Assembly (NCBI GenBank): GCA_005779435.1
Contig: SXJH01000228.1
Span: 1 to 10,715 of the forward strand
DNA: 10,715 nt
Direction: 5' to 3'
Source of the DNA: Nitrosomonas sp.
GTDB taxonomy: Bacteria; Pseudomonadota; Gammaproteobacteria; Burkholderiales; Nitrosomonadaceae
Shown here piece after piece: positions 1 to 7,396 of the stretch. The stretch's first letter is position 1. Every line of letters begins with the position of its first letter. The translations under genes and the position numbers were made by a program. Below the pieces are notes generated by a model that did not search any database, had not been told where the DNA came from, and worked only from the letters and a program-made list of their open reading frames with translations.

Positions 1-73
1 CATCGACGTTGCGCGGCGTGATTTCGGAGCGGCGTTCGAAAGCTTCTTCAATGATGGTTTTTAATTCGGTCAT
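1..73 (-). CDS. dapD: DapD, tetrahydrodipicolinate N-succinyltransferase (N-terminal fragment)
   Basis: Only the first 24 codons lie in the window; the gene runs off the left edge. The translation begins MTELKTIIEEAFERR and continues with an SEITPRNVD stretch, which matches the well-conserved N-terminus of 2,3,4,5-tetrahydropyridine-2,6-dicarboxylate N-succinyltransferases. This cytoplasmic enzyme transfers succinyl from succinyl-CoA to tetrahydrodipicolinate in lysine and peptidoglycan-precursor synthesis. The ATG at 73-71 is preceded by AGGA six bases upstream (83-80). It lies 90 bp downstream of dapC on the same strand, so the pair is probably co-transcribed, dapC first. The identification rests on a short but distinctive stretch plus the pathway neighbour. 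Confidence 0.85.
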   Translation of the reverse strand, partial: MTELKTIIEEAFERRSEITPRNVD

Positions 74-163
74 GATTTTTCCTAGTGGTATAAATTCGGT
101 TCGTTCTTCGATGGATTTGGCATAACTGGGCAGCACCTGCGGTAAGTGACCGGATCGATGGAT

Positions 164-1357
164 TCAAAGTTTTTCAAAGAGTTGTTTAATTCGGCTCATT
201 GCTTCGATGCATTCCTGCGGCGAAGCAACCAATGCAATCCGCACATAATTTTTCCCTGGATTGAGACCGCGCGCTTCGCGTGCCAGGAAACTGCCCGGCA
301 AAACGGTGACATTATAATCTTGATAAAGCCGTTTGGTGAATTCGGTATCGTCTATCGGCGTGTTGATCCATAAGTAAAAACTCGCACTCGGCATTTGCAC
401 TGCGCCGGTATCCGATAATATCGCCATCGCATCGGTGAATTTTTTCGCGTATAAGCGCCGGTTTTCGATCACGTGCGCTTCGTCGTTCCAAGCCGCTGCA
501 CTGGCGGCTTGCACGGCGGGATTCATCGCCGAACCGTGGTAGGTGCGGTACAACAGGAATTTTTCCAGAATCGCCGCATTCCCGGCGACAAATCCCGAAC
601 GCAATCCGGGCACATTCGAGCGTTTGGACAAGCTGTTAAACACCACCAGGCGCGGAAAGTCGGTGCGGCCTAAACGATTGGCCGCATCCAATGCGCCAAG
701 CGGCGGATTGTTTTCGTCGAAATAAATTTCCGAATAGCATTCGTCGGAGGCGACGACAAAACCGTAGCGATCCGATAACGCAAACAATTCGCGCCATTCA
801 TCCAGCGTCATCACGCCGCCGGTCGGATTGTTGGGCGAACAAACATAAATCAACTGAGTGCGTGACCAAACATCGTCGCTCAATTGCGAGAAATCCAACC
901 TGAAGTCGTTTTCCGGCAGCGTATTGATGAAGTGCGGCGTTGCTCCCGCCAAAAAAGCCGCACCTTCGTAAATCTGATAAAACGGATTCGGGCAAACCAC
1001 GACCGGTTGGCTGGCGCTGCTATCGATCACCGTTTGCGCAAACGCAAACAATGCTTCACGGCTGCCGTTAATCGGGATGACTTGCGTATCCGGATCGATG
1101 GTTGTCAGGTTGAAACGCCGTTGAATCCATGCTGCAATGCCGTTGCGCAATGCCGGTATGCCGAGTGTGGTCGGGTAATTGGATAAGCCATCCAAATGAT
1201 CGATCAATGCTTGGCGGATGAACGTTGGCGTTGCATGCTTGGGTTCGCCGATTTGCAAGTCAATCGGACTCAACGCGGTATTACGGGTAACGCCATCGAG
1301 CAATTGGCGCAGTTTTTGGAAAGGGTACGGCTGCAGCAGATTGAGATTTGGATTCAT
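164..1357 (-). CDS. dapC: DapC, succinyldiaminopimelate transaminase
   Basis: A 397-aa fold-type I PLP aminotransferase that converts N-succinyl-2-amino-6-ketopimelate and glutamate to N-succinyl-LL-diaminopimelate. Visible family marks, numbered from the ATG at 1357, are the SPNNPTG motif near residue 175, the PLP-contacting Asp in ASDECYSEIY (about D205), the Schiff-base Lys in SLSKRSNVPGLRSG (about K245) and a C-terminal NYVRIAL with the carboxylate-binding Arg. The frame stays open 14 codons further to a TTG at 1399. I chose the ATG because MNPNLNLLQPYPFQKLR is how DapC proteins usually begin, and a candidate promoter lies just upstream. Neither start has a strong Shine-Dalgarno. The neighbouring dapD catalyses the preceding step. 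A general aspartate/AlaT-like aminotransferase is the alternative, but the N-terminus and context favour DapC. Confidence 0.9.
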   Translation of the reverse strand: MNPNLNLLQPYPFQKLRQLLDGVTRNTALSPIDLQIGEPKHATPTFIRQALIDHLDGLSNYPTTLGIPALRNGIAAWIQRRFNLTTIDPDTQVIPINGSREALFAFAQTVIDSSASQPVVVCPNPFYQIYEGAAFLAGATPHFINTLPENDFRLDFSQLSDDVWSRTQLIYVCSPNNPTGGVMTLDEWRELFALSDRYGFVVASDECYSEIYFDENNPPLGALDAANRLGRTDFPRLVVFNSLSKRSNVPGLRSGFVAGNAAILEKFLLYRTYHGSAMNPAVQAASAAAWNDEAHVIENRRLYAKKFTDAMAILSDTGAVQMPSASFYLWINTPIDDTEFTKRLYQDYNVTVLPGSFLAREARGLNPGKNYVRIALVASPQECIEAMSRIKQLFEKL

Positions 1358-1437
1358 ACTATCGGGATGTGTGTTTAGTGATCGGCTGGCCTGCGGCAAT
1401 AGACGATCCCGGCTAATCCGGTTTTTGTAACACGTGG

Positions 1438-1467
1438 ATTATAAGGCCTAGCGGCGATGATCGCCAA
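1438..1467 (-). promoter_or_regulatory. Candidate sigma-70 promoter for dapC-dapD
   Basis: On the minus strand a perfect TATAAT (1443-1438) lies 18 bases downstream of TTGGCG (1467-1462), which matches TTGACA at four of six positions. The predicted start near 1431 would leave a leader of about 74 nt before the dapC ATG. A 6-1-6 inverted repeat (GGCGAT/ATCGCC, 1453-1465) sits between and over the elements and could be an operator or chance. The call rests on the sequence match only. Confidence 0.4.
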
Positions 1468-1523
1468 TCGCTCCACTGGAATATTTCCGGAATGGGTTGC
1501 AGATAGCCGATAATGAAGAATAT

Positions 1524-2189
1524 ATGCCAGAGAAACAGAAAAATTTCGCATTGCCGGAAAATCGTTTTATTTTGCTCGGTGCGAGCAATCTGACGTTATC
1601 GCTGCGCTTGGTTATTCATTTGATGCAACAGCGATTGGGTGCGCCGAGTGAAATCATGGCGGCTGTCGGGCATGGCCGCGCATACGGCACGCCGAGCCAA
1701 ATGCTGATGCGCAGGTTGCCGTCGATTGCCGATTGCGGTTTATGGCACCGGCTGGCGGTGATAGAAACGTGTCCAAGCTATGCATTGTTGACCGATATCG
1801 GCAACGATATTTTGTATGAATCGCCGCCGGAGCAGCTATTGCGCGCGGTGGCATGGTGTATTTCGCGATTGCAGCGGCAGCCGGTGCAGATTGTCGTGAC
1901 CAATTTGCCGCTGCGGTCGATTGAACGATTGTCCGAGGGACGTTATCTCATTTTCCGCAATTTGTTTTATCCGTTTTGCAAGCTTTCCCTGGTTGAAACG
2001 GTACGCCGCGCGCGTATTGTCCATGCGGGGCTGTTGGATATGGCGGCAAGCATGCATTTCAAGTTATACGAGCAAGATCCGGTGTGGTTCGGTTTGGACG
2101 GTATCCATGCGAATTATTGGTGTTGGCAACAAATAGAACTGTCCGGTTTTATAGCAAATAAATTGTCCGCTTTGGTATTAGCGCAGTGA
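1524..2189 (+). CDS. SGNH/GDSL-like hydrolase, C-terminus replaced by IS sequence
   Basis: This is the surviving 5' part of a cytoplasmic SGNH-fold hydrolase of unknown substrate. Recognisable blocks are GASNLT (residues 19-24, candidate nucleophile S21), GHGRAYG (49-55), DIGNDI (91-96, the GxND block with N94) and LDGIH (191-195, the Asp-His pair). There is no signal peptide. The first 199 codons are native. The frame then enters the insertion sequence and reads 22 foreign codons to a TGA at 2187, giving 221 aa instead of the inferred original 264. The ATG at 1524 was chosen; the frame also opens from a TTG at 1497. All four catalytic blocks survive, so the truncated product could keep activity, though loss of the last 65 residues may destabilise it. 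No closer family name could be assigned with confidence. Confidence 0.7.
   Translation: MPEKQKNFALPENRFILLGASNLTLSLRLVIHLMQQRLGAPSEIMAAVGHGRAYGTPSQMLMRRLPSIADCGLWHRLAVIETCPSYALLTDIGNDILYESPPEQLLRAVAWCISRLQRQPVQIVVTNLPLRSIERLSEGRYLIFRNLFYPFCKLSLVETVRRARIVHAGLLDMAASMHFKLYEQDPVWFGLDGIHANYWCWQQIELSGFIANKLSALVLAQ
2105..2120. repeat. Target-site duplication, left copy (16 bp)
   Basis: CCATGCGAATTATTGG is present here and again, identically, at 3480-3495. The bases just outside the match differ on both sides, so 16 bp is the exact length. It lies within the DGIHANYW codons of the hydrolase gene. Confidence 0.92.
2121..2169 (+). repeat. IS left terminal inverted repeat with paired TGTCCG boxes
   Basis: The end reads TGT, four variable bases, AACAAATA, then AAC before TGTCCG at 2140-2145, with a second TGTCCG at 2164-2169. 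The segment between the boxes (GTTTTATAGCAAATAA...) resembles the corresponding right-end segment (AGTTTGTAGCACATGA...). The left end has one extra base before the first box compared with the right end. Confidence 0.85.
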
Positions 2190-2203
2190 ACCCCTGTCGG
2201 TGC

Positions 2204-3403
2204 TCATTGCGAAGCTGTGGCGGCGGATTTTCGCAGCAGCATTTCATCGTGTTTTATTTCCAGCCCAATTTCATCGTAAGTGGCAATTTTCCGGGGGCCG
2301 TGCAGGATTGCCAATTTGCCGTCTGGATAACGCAACACAGTTACTTTAGCCTTCACGTAATGACAGCGATGCTGATCGGCAGGAATTTGTAGCTTCATGT
2401 TGTTAAAACTAATGCAGTTGTCATGACCCACTATGCGTTCGTGACGCTCGCACAGGAAATCTCCAAGTTCCCCGCCGATCCAGGGTACAAAGGCTGAACC
2501 TTCTACCGCAGCTGCCCGCTTAAATTCAGCATTGAAAGCCGGCATGTATACTTCCTTCAGATAGCGGTTTGCCGCTTCCATGTCGTTGATGCCTGCCAGT
2601 GCCAATTCTTTGGGCAGGCGTTCTTGATGTGTGCGAAACATGCGTTCACTTCTTCCCCGTGCCTGTGGCGAATATGCCGCAATCATTTCTATCCCAAGCC
2701 GCTTCATGGCGTCTCCAAATTGCGTCAGATTGACTTTGTCGACTTTGCCACCAGCCTCCGGTGTGTGCCAGTAGTGACTGCCTCGGTCTGAATAAAAAGA
2801 ACAGAACAATCCATGTTTCTCAATCACTTCCAGAACACCCCTGAAACTGCTGGCAGTGCCTTCTTCGTCAACAAAAAACATCGAATACTGTTCATTGGTG
2901 GCGTCATCCATGGTGACAATCAAATCCCACTGCTGATTCGCCACCCATTCATGCGTACTGCCGTCCTGATGGATCATCATCCCAGTCAGCGGTGAACGTT
3001 CGCGGTGCATCCGATGAGCACCTCGCTTTGGCGCTCGCTTGATCAATCCGGCTTCTTGCAGCCGATTCTTAACCCACGTATAACTGCGTGTGCCATCGTC
3101 CTTGCGATACCACGAATGAAAATGCATGGCATTCCACCCAACATAATGGCTGCGGTATTGCTCCGTCAGTCGCATTACCTCATCGACCGGCGCGCAGCGA
3201 TGCGATGCTTGGGTTAATCGCTTATCCAATAATGCATCCAGCCCGCCTTCCTCATATTTGTTCATATAACGCCGAAATGTGCGATCACATACACCCAGCA
3301 GCAGTGCCGCGTCTGCATAGGTTATTCTTCCATTTCTGCATTTCTCGTACGCTTCTTCAAATCTCATCTTCCGTGTCTCCTGTAACCATTCTGTCCGTTT
3401 CAT
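2204..3403 (-). CDS. ISNCY/IS1202-type DDE transposase
   Basis: An intact 399-aa transposase. The N-terminus (about residues 10-60) is a helix-turn-helix that would bind the IS ends (ITYADAALLLGVCDRTFRRY, then a DALLDKRL stretch). The integrase-like catalytic core follows, with D147 in HQDGSTHEW, the conserved MDDAT at 165-169, D206 in YSDRGSHYW and E253 in ARGRSERMFRTHQ as the probable DDE residues. The C-terminal part (about 310-375) carries HERIVGHDNC and LQIPADQHRCHYVKAKV, typical of this group. A perfect AAGGAGG (3417-3411) sits seven bases before the ATG, so the start is secure. No frameshift or internal stop is seen. It is transcribed opposite to the gene it interrupts. Confidence 0.92.
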   Translation of the reverse strand: MKRTEWLQETRKMRFEEAYEKCRNGRITYADAALLLGVCDRTFRRYMNKYEEGGLDALLDKRLTQASHRCAPVDEVMRLTEQYRSHYVGWNAMHFHSWYRKDDGTRSYTWVKNRLQEAGLIKRAPKRGAHRMHRERSPLTGMMIHQDGSTHEWVANQQWDLIVTMDDATNEQYSMFFVDEEGTASSFRGVLEVIEKHGLFCSFYSDRGSHYWHTPEAGGKVDKVNLTQFGDAMKRLGIEMIAAYSPQARGRSERMFRTHQERLPKELALAGINDMEAANRYLKEVYMPAFNAEFKRAAAVEGSAFVPWIGGELGDFLCERHERIVGHDNCISFNNMKLQIPADQHRCHYVKAKVTVLRYPDGKLAILHGPRKIATYDEIGLEIKHDEMLLRKSAATASQ

Positions 3404-3431
3404 CTCTTGCCCTCCTTGGGCTTGGATAATC

Positions 3432-3479
3432 CGGACAGATCATGTGCTACAAACTCGGACAGTTTATTTGTTCTCTACA
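3432..3479 (-). repeat. IS right terminal inverted repeat with paired TGTCCG boxes
   Basis: Read on the minus strand from 3479, it begins TGTAGAGAACAAATAAAC, then TGTCCG (3461-3456) and a second TGTCCG (3437-3432). Box spacing is 24 bp, as at the left end. The transposase ribosome-binding site follows immediately inside. Confidence 0.85.
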
Positions 3480-3495
3480 CCATGCGAATTATTGG
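3480..3495. repeat. Target-site duplication, right copy (16 bp)
   Basis: This is a perfect copy of 2105-2120 directly after the IS right end. It resumes the hydrolase sequence in frame. Confidence 0.92.
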
Positions 3496-3693
3496 CAGCG
3501 GAAAGCTTATTACCGCGATATGCTCGCACAATTTCCGGTGCCCGATCGGATTTCCACATCCCGGCAACAAGCGTATTCACTCACCTGGCAACAGCGGCCG
3601 ACCGTTGCTTTCAAGACAGTGTTCGGACGCACAATCAATTGTCCGCAACCCAGCGGCCGGTTGTCGGATGGATCGATAATCTGTAAGTATTAA
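3496..3693 (+). pseudogene. 3' remnant of the IS-interrupted SGNH-like hydrolase gene
   Basis: Removing the insertion sequence and one copy of the 16-bp duplication joins the TGG codon at 2118-2120 directly to CAG at 3496 in the same frame. The restored frame runs 65 codons to a TAA at 3691-3693. The restored junction reads GLDGIHANYW followed by QRKAYYRDML, giving a 264-aa protein. This exact frame restoration is the main evidence that the two pieces were one gene. The remnant has no start of its own, but an ATG inside the IS right end (3442) is in frame with it. That could yield an 83-aa tail peptide if transcribed, though no Shine-Dalgarno supports it. Confidence 0.8.
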
Positions 3694-3761
3694 TGGTATG
3701 GTGATTTTGAAAAGAAAATTTTGCAGTCAATCGGTTGAAATTTCATGGCGGACGGTACGGT

Positions 3762-3977
3762 CTATTTGGTCAGAATGAGTTTTTCATTGCGGGTGATGCA
3801 TAAGCGGTATTCCTCACCTTTATGCACAATAATCACTTCGCGTGCAGTGCCGAATAACTGCTCCGTGCTTAGCTCCGGCTTGTTCGAGTACGACGGCGGC
3901 GAAGGCGTTTTTGTGTCCTGTTTTTGCGTGATGTCTAAGTCCATAGATTCACTGGGTATGTCAAATTGCTTATCCAT
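3762..3977 (-). CDS. hemP: HemP/HmuP-family hemin uptake protein
   Basis: A 71-aa protein whose second half (FGTAREVIIVHKGEEYRLC, then an ITRNEKLILTK end) matches the short HemP family, including the near-terminal KLILTK. The first 35 residues are polar and Pro-rich and look disordered. Family members sit beside haem or iron uptake genes. HmuP in Bradyrhizobium acts as a co-activator of a haem receptor gene and Burkholderia HemP is Fur-regulated; whether this one does either is inference. It lies 72 bp downstream of the PepSY gene and is the last gene of the receptor-PepSY-hemP group. The ATG at 3977 has no clear Shine-Dalgarno; Met12 (3944) is an alternative start with no better site. Confidence 0.82.
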   Translation of the reverse strand: MDKQFDIPSESMDLDITQKQDTKTPSPPSYSNKPELSTEQLFGTAREVIIVHKGEEYRLCITRNEKLILTK

Positions 3978-4049
3978 AAATGAGGGCGAGGGTAATTATT
4001 CGCAAAATCTTATGCTTTTCCGTTTGTGCTGAATTTTCTGATATGTTCG

Positions 4050-5138
4050 CTATCGTTTGGCTTTTCTTCGATTGCGCCACATAACAAACCCGGTTGCAAA
4101 CAGAATCAATGGCATCAATCCAATGAAAAATTGCAAAACACGAGTATATGTTCCGCCTATTGCACCGGTATGTGTCGGGTAAAGTACATTGTAGATTCGT
4201 GTGCCTGAAGAAGCGGCTGCGGTGTCTTCCACGCGTAAAACTTTGCCTGTGTATTGATCGAAGTAAATGAAATTCCTTCCGTTGGGATGGGATTCTTCCG
4301 GCAATTTCTTGCGTATTACGAAGGGAGCTTGCGATGTTTGGGGAAAATTAACCCAGGTGATTGCCGCGTCGGGGATGATGCGCTCCGCCTGTTGCAGCAA
4401 TTCATCAATCGGAAATAATGTTTTTCCCGTATCGGAGTAGGTGGAAGCGGGAGGGACAGGTCTTGGCGGACTGGCCGTCAAGAAGTTGGCAAGTTCCGCC
4501 GCAGCCTTGTTATACACCAGCGAGGCGCCGGTAACGGCAATAATCAAGAGAAAAAATAATGAATAAATACCCATTGCTCGATGCATATCAAAAACAACCC
4601 TCCTCCATGGCGCGCGCCAGTTTACTTTAAGGCCTTGAGTAATCTTCCCTTTGCCATTGGGCGGCCACCACAAAACGAAACCGGTGATGCTGATGAAGAC
4701 TAACAACAACGCGCTGGCACCCAAGATATTTTTACCGGCTTCGCCGATCAGCAAATCGTGATGCAAAAGTGCGATCCAGCCTATAACGGTATCTTTTTCC
4801 CGATGCGCGCCCAGAATCTTTCCGCTGTAAGGGTCGGCATAAACCAATAAGTCATGCGTGTTATTCATTCTTACCTGATAGGTTTGCCGTGGCGTGCGCG
4901 GCATGCGCACGGAGAAAATCCTGTCTTCCGGATAGGTGTCTTGCACCGTATCCAGCACCGCTTGGAATGGAACTTGTGCATCGCGGACAGTGGTATCCAT
5001 CAACTGCGGAAACGCCAGTGTTTCAATTTCCTCCCGGAAGACGACCATGCTGCCGGTCAATCCGCTTAGTACCAGGATCAAGCCTGCTGTCAGACCAAGA
5101 TAGAGATGAAAATTGAAAATAACCCTGCGTAATTTCAT
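4050..5138 (-). CDS. PepSY-associated TM protein (siderophore-iron utilisation)
   Basis: A 362-aa inner-membrane protein of the PepSY-TM family. Four hydrophobic segments lie at about residues 9-33, 137-158, 189-209 and 334-356, with the C-terminal basic tail RNRRKAKR facing the cytoplasm. Two periplasmic PepSY-like regions end in YSGKILG (104-110) and YTGKVLRV (296-303). Conserved His residues H11, H126/H127 and H186 lie in or near the helices and H323 in a loop. Relatives (PiuB and FsrB types) are encoded beside siderophore receptors and some are proposed to act as reductases releasing iron from ferric siderophores; the exact role here is inferred. The gene starts 86 bp after the receptor stop, on the same strand, so it probably shares the Fur-controlled transcript. 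The start has only a weak ribosome site. Confidence 0.85.
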   Translation of the reverse strand: MKLRRVIFNFHLYLGLTAGLILVLSGLTGSMVVFREEIETLAFPQLMDTTVRDAQVPFQAVLDTVQDTYPEDRIFSVRMPRTPRQTYQVRMNNTHDLLVYADPYSGKILGAHREKDTVIGWIALLHHDLLIGEAGKNILGASALLLVFISITGFVLWWPPNGKGKITQGLKVNWRAPWRRVVFDMHRAMGIYSLFFLLIIAVTGASLVYNKAAAELANFLTASPPRPVPPASTYSDTGKTLFPIDELLQQAERIIPDAAITWVNFPQTSQAPFVIRKKLPEESHPNGRNFIYFDQYTGKVLRVEDTAAASSGTRIYNVLYPTHTGAIGGTYTRVLQFFIGLMPLILFATGFVMWRNRRKAKR

Positions 5139-5224
5139 GTCAGCCGATCACTCGCCTATGGGCGTGAATGTCACGATAACCGAAGATCAAGAAACTCGCT
5201 CTACTCCGGGATACATCTGAAAAA

Positions 5225-7396
5225 TCAGAATTCCATCCGGGCCACGGCTTTAAACATGATGGGAGCGCCTACGCCGAGCAAGCCATTACCTGCGGTACTC
5301 CAGTAATCTTCATTGGTGACGTTATCCAAAACTCCCTGGAATGTAGTGCGTCTTCCGGCAATGCGGGTCTGATAGCGTCCGCCCAGCGACAGCAGCACAT
5401 AGTCGTCGACGAAAGCCTGATTCGCGGTATTGACCGGACGCCTGCCGATATAATACACACCGCTGTTAACGGATAATCCCGTTACGAATGGCAGGCGGTA
5501 TTCCGCGAATATGCTGGCTGTGCGTTCCGGTGTATTGTCGGGAATTTTTCCGTATGTCGCGGAGTTTTCCTTATTCAATTGTTCCGCGTCCATGAATAGA
5601 GCGGAACCGATCAGCGATAATCGACTGGTGATTTCTCCGGAAGCCGATAATTCTATGCCTCGGTATCTTGCCATGCCATTGAGTACGAACCGGTTGGCGG
5701 CATCGATTGTTGTCGATGCGCGTTCGATTTCAAAGCCGGCAAGTTGCAGCAATATTCCTTCGGCAAGCATTGCCTTAACACCAACCTCTTTCTGCTTGGA
5801 TATGGCTGGAGCCAAAATTTCGCCATGATTGGCGCGATTGGCGGGCGCTTGTCCGCTTTCTTCAACGCCTTCGATATAGCTACCGTATATCGACACGTAA
5901 TCGACGGGCTTGTACATCAAAGCAAATGATGGATTGACGCTATTCGCTTTGTAATGTGTCGTGGTCGAGGAGCTTTCGTAAAAACTGCCGCGTACGCCCA
6001 AGGTGGCTTGCAATTTGTCGCCAAATAAGATGCGATCCGAGAAATATACGCCAAGATCGGTGATCTGTGATCGGTTAGGACCAAACGGCGCAGTTGGAGA
6101 TCTGGATGCGATATTGAGCGGGTGATAGAGATTTTGTGCGGTATCGAATGTAGATGCCGTACGGGGATTTTGTTTCCGTTCATTGCCGATAAAACCGAAT
6201 GTGACTTCATGCGTGATCCAATTGCCCCAAGGCATGCGTCCGTGCAATTCGGCGCGAAGATTCTCGTTATCCCATATTTGGTTGCGGTTAAAGAAAGTGC
6301 GTAGCGTGCCATCCCCGGTGGTAAGATTGTAATTCATGAGCTGGGAAAAATTCCGATCGCGCATGGTTGTTGCTTTACCGACCTCGAACAAAAACGCCCA
6401 ATTGTTTGTAATCGCATAATCGGCACGTAATAACAAATTAGTCGCTTCAGCATCGTATTTCTGCCACTCTCCGGCAAAATTGCGGCGCGCGTCCGGTACA
6501 CTCGGCAGGGTAATCACGCCGTTAACCGGAGCTAACACCTGAATCGCCGCTTGTTCGGAAACTTCCTTGCGATAGTGTTCCACATCGAACTTAAGGGAAA
6601 GTCTGTCGTTGACTCGCCAATCGAAGGCACCCGAGGTGAGCGCGCGATGGCCTGAAAAATTTTCAATGCCGAATTCCTCGTGCCCAGCCAACAAATTAAT
6701 ACGCGCTCCGAATTGTTGCGTATCGCCGAAGCGGCGGCCAACATCGAGATGACCGTTGAAGCCGCCGTAATGATTGGATAGCATTGTGAAAGTGGTTACC
6801 GGCTCACTGCCGGCCCGTTTGGTGACCAGGTTAACGATACCCGATGGAGGCACAAATCCGTAGTATAGCGATGAGGTGCCTTTGAGCACCTCGACGCGTT
6901 CCTTGTTTTCCATCGGAATGTCAATCAGGTTGATAATGGGCAATGCGCCGTTGAGCCGGTAATTGCTGCGGTTCTCGACCAAGATGCCGCGAATCGCGAT
7001 ATTGTCATAGGTAGAGCCGTTCAACTGCGAGCGCGTAACGCCGGCAGTATTTTGCAAGGCACCGAACAAGCTGGTTGTCGCCTGTGCGTCCATGACCTCT
7101 CGGGTGATCACATTACTGGTCTGCGGAACATCAAGTGGAGCCATATCCCGGAATGTACCCAGTTGGATCGTTTTGGAAAGAAAACTGCCTCTGCGTTCGC
7201 CTTCGACAACCACAGCCGGAAGCTTTTTGCCTGTGGCCGATTGACTCTCGGATTGATCTTCGGGTTGCTGTTTTGTTTCAGCCGGTTGCTGTTTCGATTT
7301 TTCTTGTTTTGTGTCTTGTTGCGTTGGGGCTGGTGTTTGCGCTTGAGCGGCGAAAGCCAACAGCGTCATTGACATGGCCAGCAGTTTCTTGTTCAT
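5225..7396 (-). CDS. TonB-dependent siderophore receptor
   Basis: A 723-aa outer-membrane receptor of the FhuA/FhuE/FoxA-like class. It has a signal peptide (MNKKLLAMSMTLLAFAAQA, probable cleavage after A19), a Gln/Lys/Pro-rich linker (about 20-55), a TonB-box-like stretch LPAVVVEGE (59-67) and a plug at about 85-195. Plug motifs include NIAIRG, KERVEVLKGTSSLYYG and GIVNLVTKR. A long beta-barrel follows and ends in a terminal Phe (VARMEF), as expected for BAM-assembled proteins. It would import a ferric siderophore using TonB energy. GGAGG (7405-7401) precedes the ATG by four bases. It lies directly downstream of a staphyloferrin B-like biosynthesis operon and upstream of PepSY and hemP, so the likely ligand is that endogenous carboxylate siderophore. 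This is inferred from position; sequence alone does not show the ligand. Confidence 0.93.
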   Translation of the reverse strand: MNKKLLAMSMTLLAFAAQAQTPAPTQQDTKQEKSKQQPAETKQQPEDQSESQSATGKKLPAVVVEGERRGSFLSKTIQLGTFRDMAPLDVPQTSNVITREVMDAQATTSLFGALQNTAGVTRSQLNGSTYDNIAIRGILVENRSNYRLNGALPIINLIDIPMENKERVEVLKGTSSLYYGFVPPSGIVNLVTKRAGSEPVTTFTMLSNHYGGFNGHLDVGRRFGDTQQFGARINLLAGHEEFGIENFSGHRALTSGAFDWRVNDRLSLKFDVEHYRKEVSEQAAIQVLAPVNGVITLPSVPDARRNFAGEWQKYDAEATNLLLRADYAITNNWAFLFEVGKATTMRDRNFSQLMNYNLTTGDGTLRTFFNRNQIWDNENLRAELHGRMPWGNWITHEVTFGFIGNERKQNPRTASTFDTAQNLYHPLNIASRSPTAPFGPNRSQITDLGVYFSDRILFGDKLQATLGVRGSFYESSSTTTHYKANSVNPSFALMYKPVDYVSIYGSYIEGVEESGQAPANRANHGEILAPAISKQKEVGVKAMLAEGILLQLAGFEIERASTTIDAANRFVLNGMARYRGIELSASGEITSRLSLIGSALFMDAEQLNKENSATYGKIPDNTPERTASIFAEYRLPFVTGLSVNSGVYYIGRRPVNTANQAFVDDYVLLSLGGRYQTRIAGRRTTFQGVLDNVTNEDYWSTAGNGLLGVGAPIMFKAVARMEF

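Larger units (their letters stand above)
2121..3479 (-). mobile_element. Complete insertion sequence, ISNCY/IS1202-type, 1359 bp
   Basis: The element starts TGTTGGCAACAAATA and ends with the complement of TGTAGAGAACAAATA, so its ends are TGT...ACA. It is bounded by a perfect 16-bp direct repeat. Each end carries two TGTCCG hexamers 24 bp apart facing inward, probably transposase-binding sites. One transposase gene fills almost all of it (2204-3403). The transposase type is the one usually annotated as ISNCY family. From memory, the IS1202 group has subgroups differing in target-duplication length, and about 15-18 bp is typical of the ISTde1 subgroup; that assignment needs ISfinder. Intact ends, an open transposase frame and identical duplications all point to a recent, possibly still active insertion. 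Confidence 0.9.

Noticed and set aside
146..1430. Several plus-strand open frames of 60-100 codons opposite dapC (such as 884-1186)
   Set aside because: They lie wholly antisense to a confidently identified gene, have no recognisable domains and are explained by its codon bias.
2105..2120. Target of the IS as a Xer/dif-like recombination site, as I recall for some relatives of this IS group
   Set aside because: The target lies in codons of the hydrolase and shows no convincing pair of XerC/XerD half-sites.
5917..6312. A 131-codon minus-strand frame inside the TonB receptor
   Set aside because: It is an alternative-frame shadow of the receptor barrel with no family signature or separate ribosome site.
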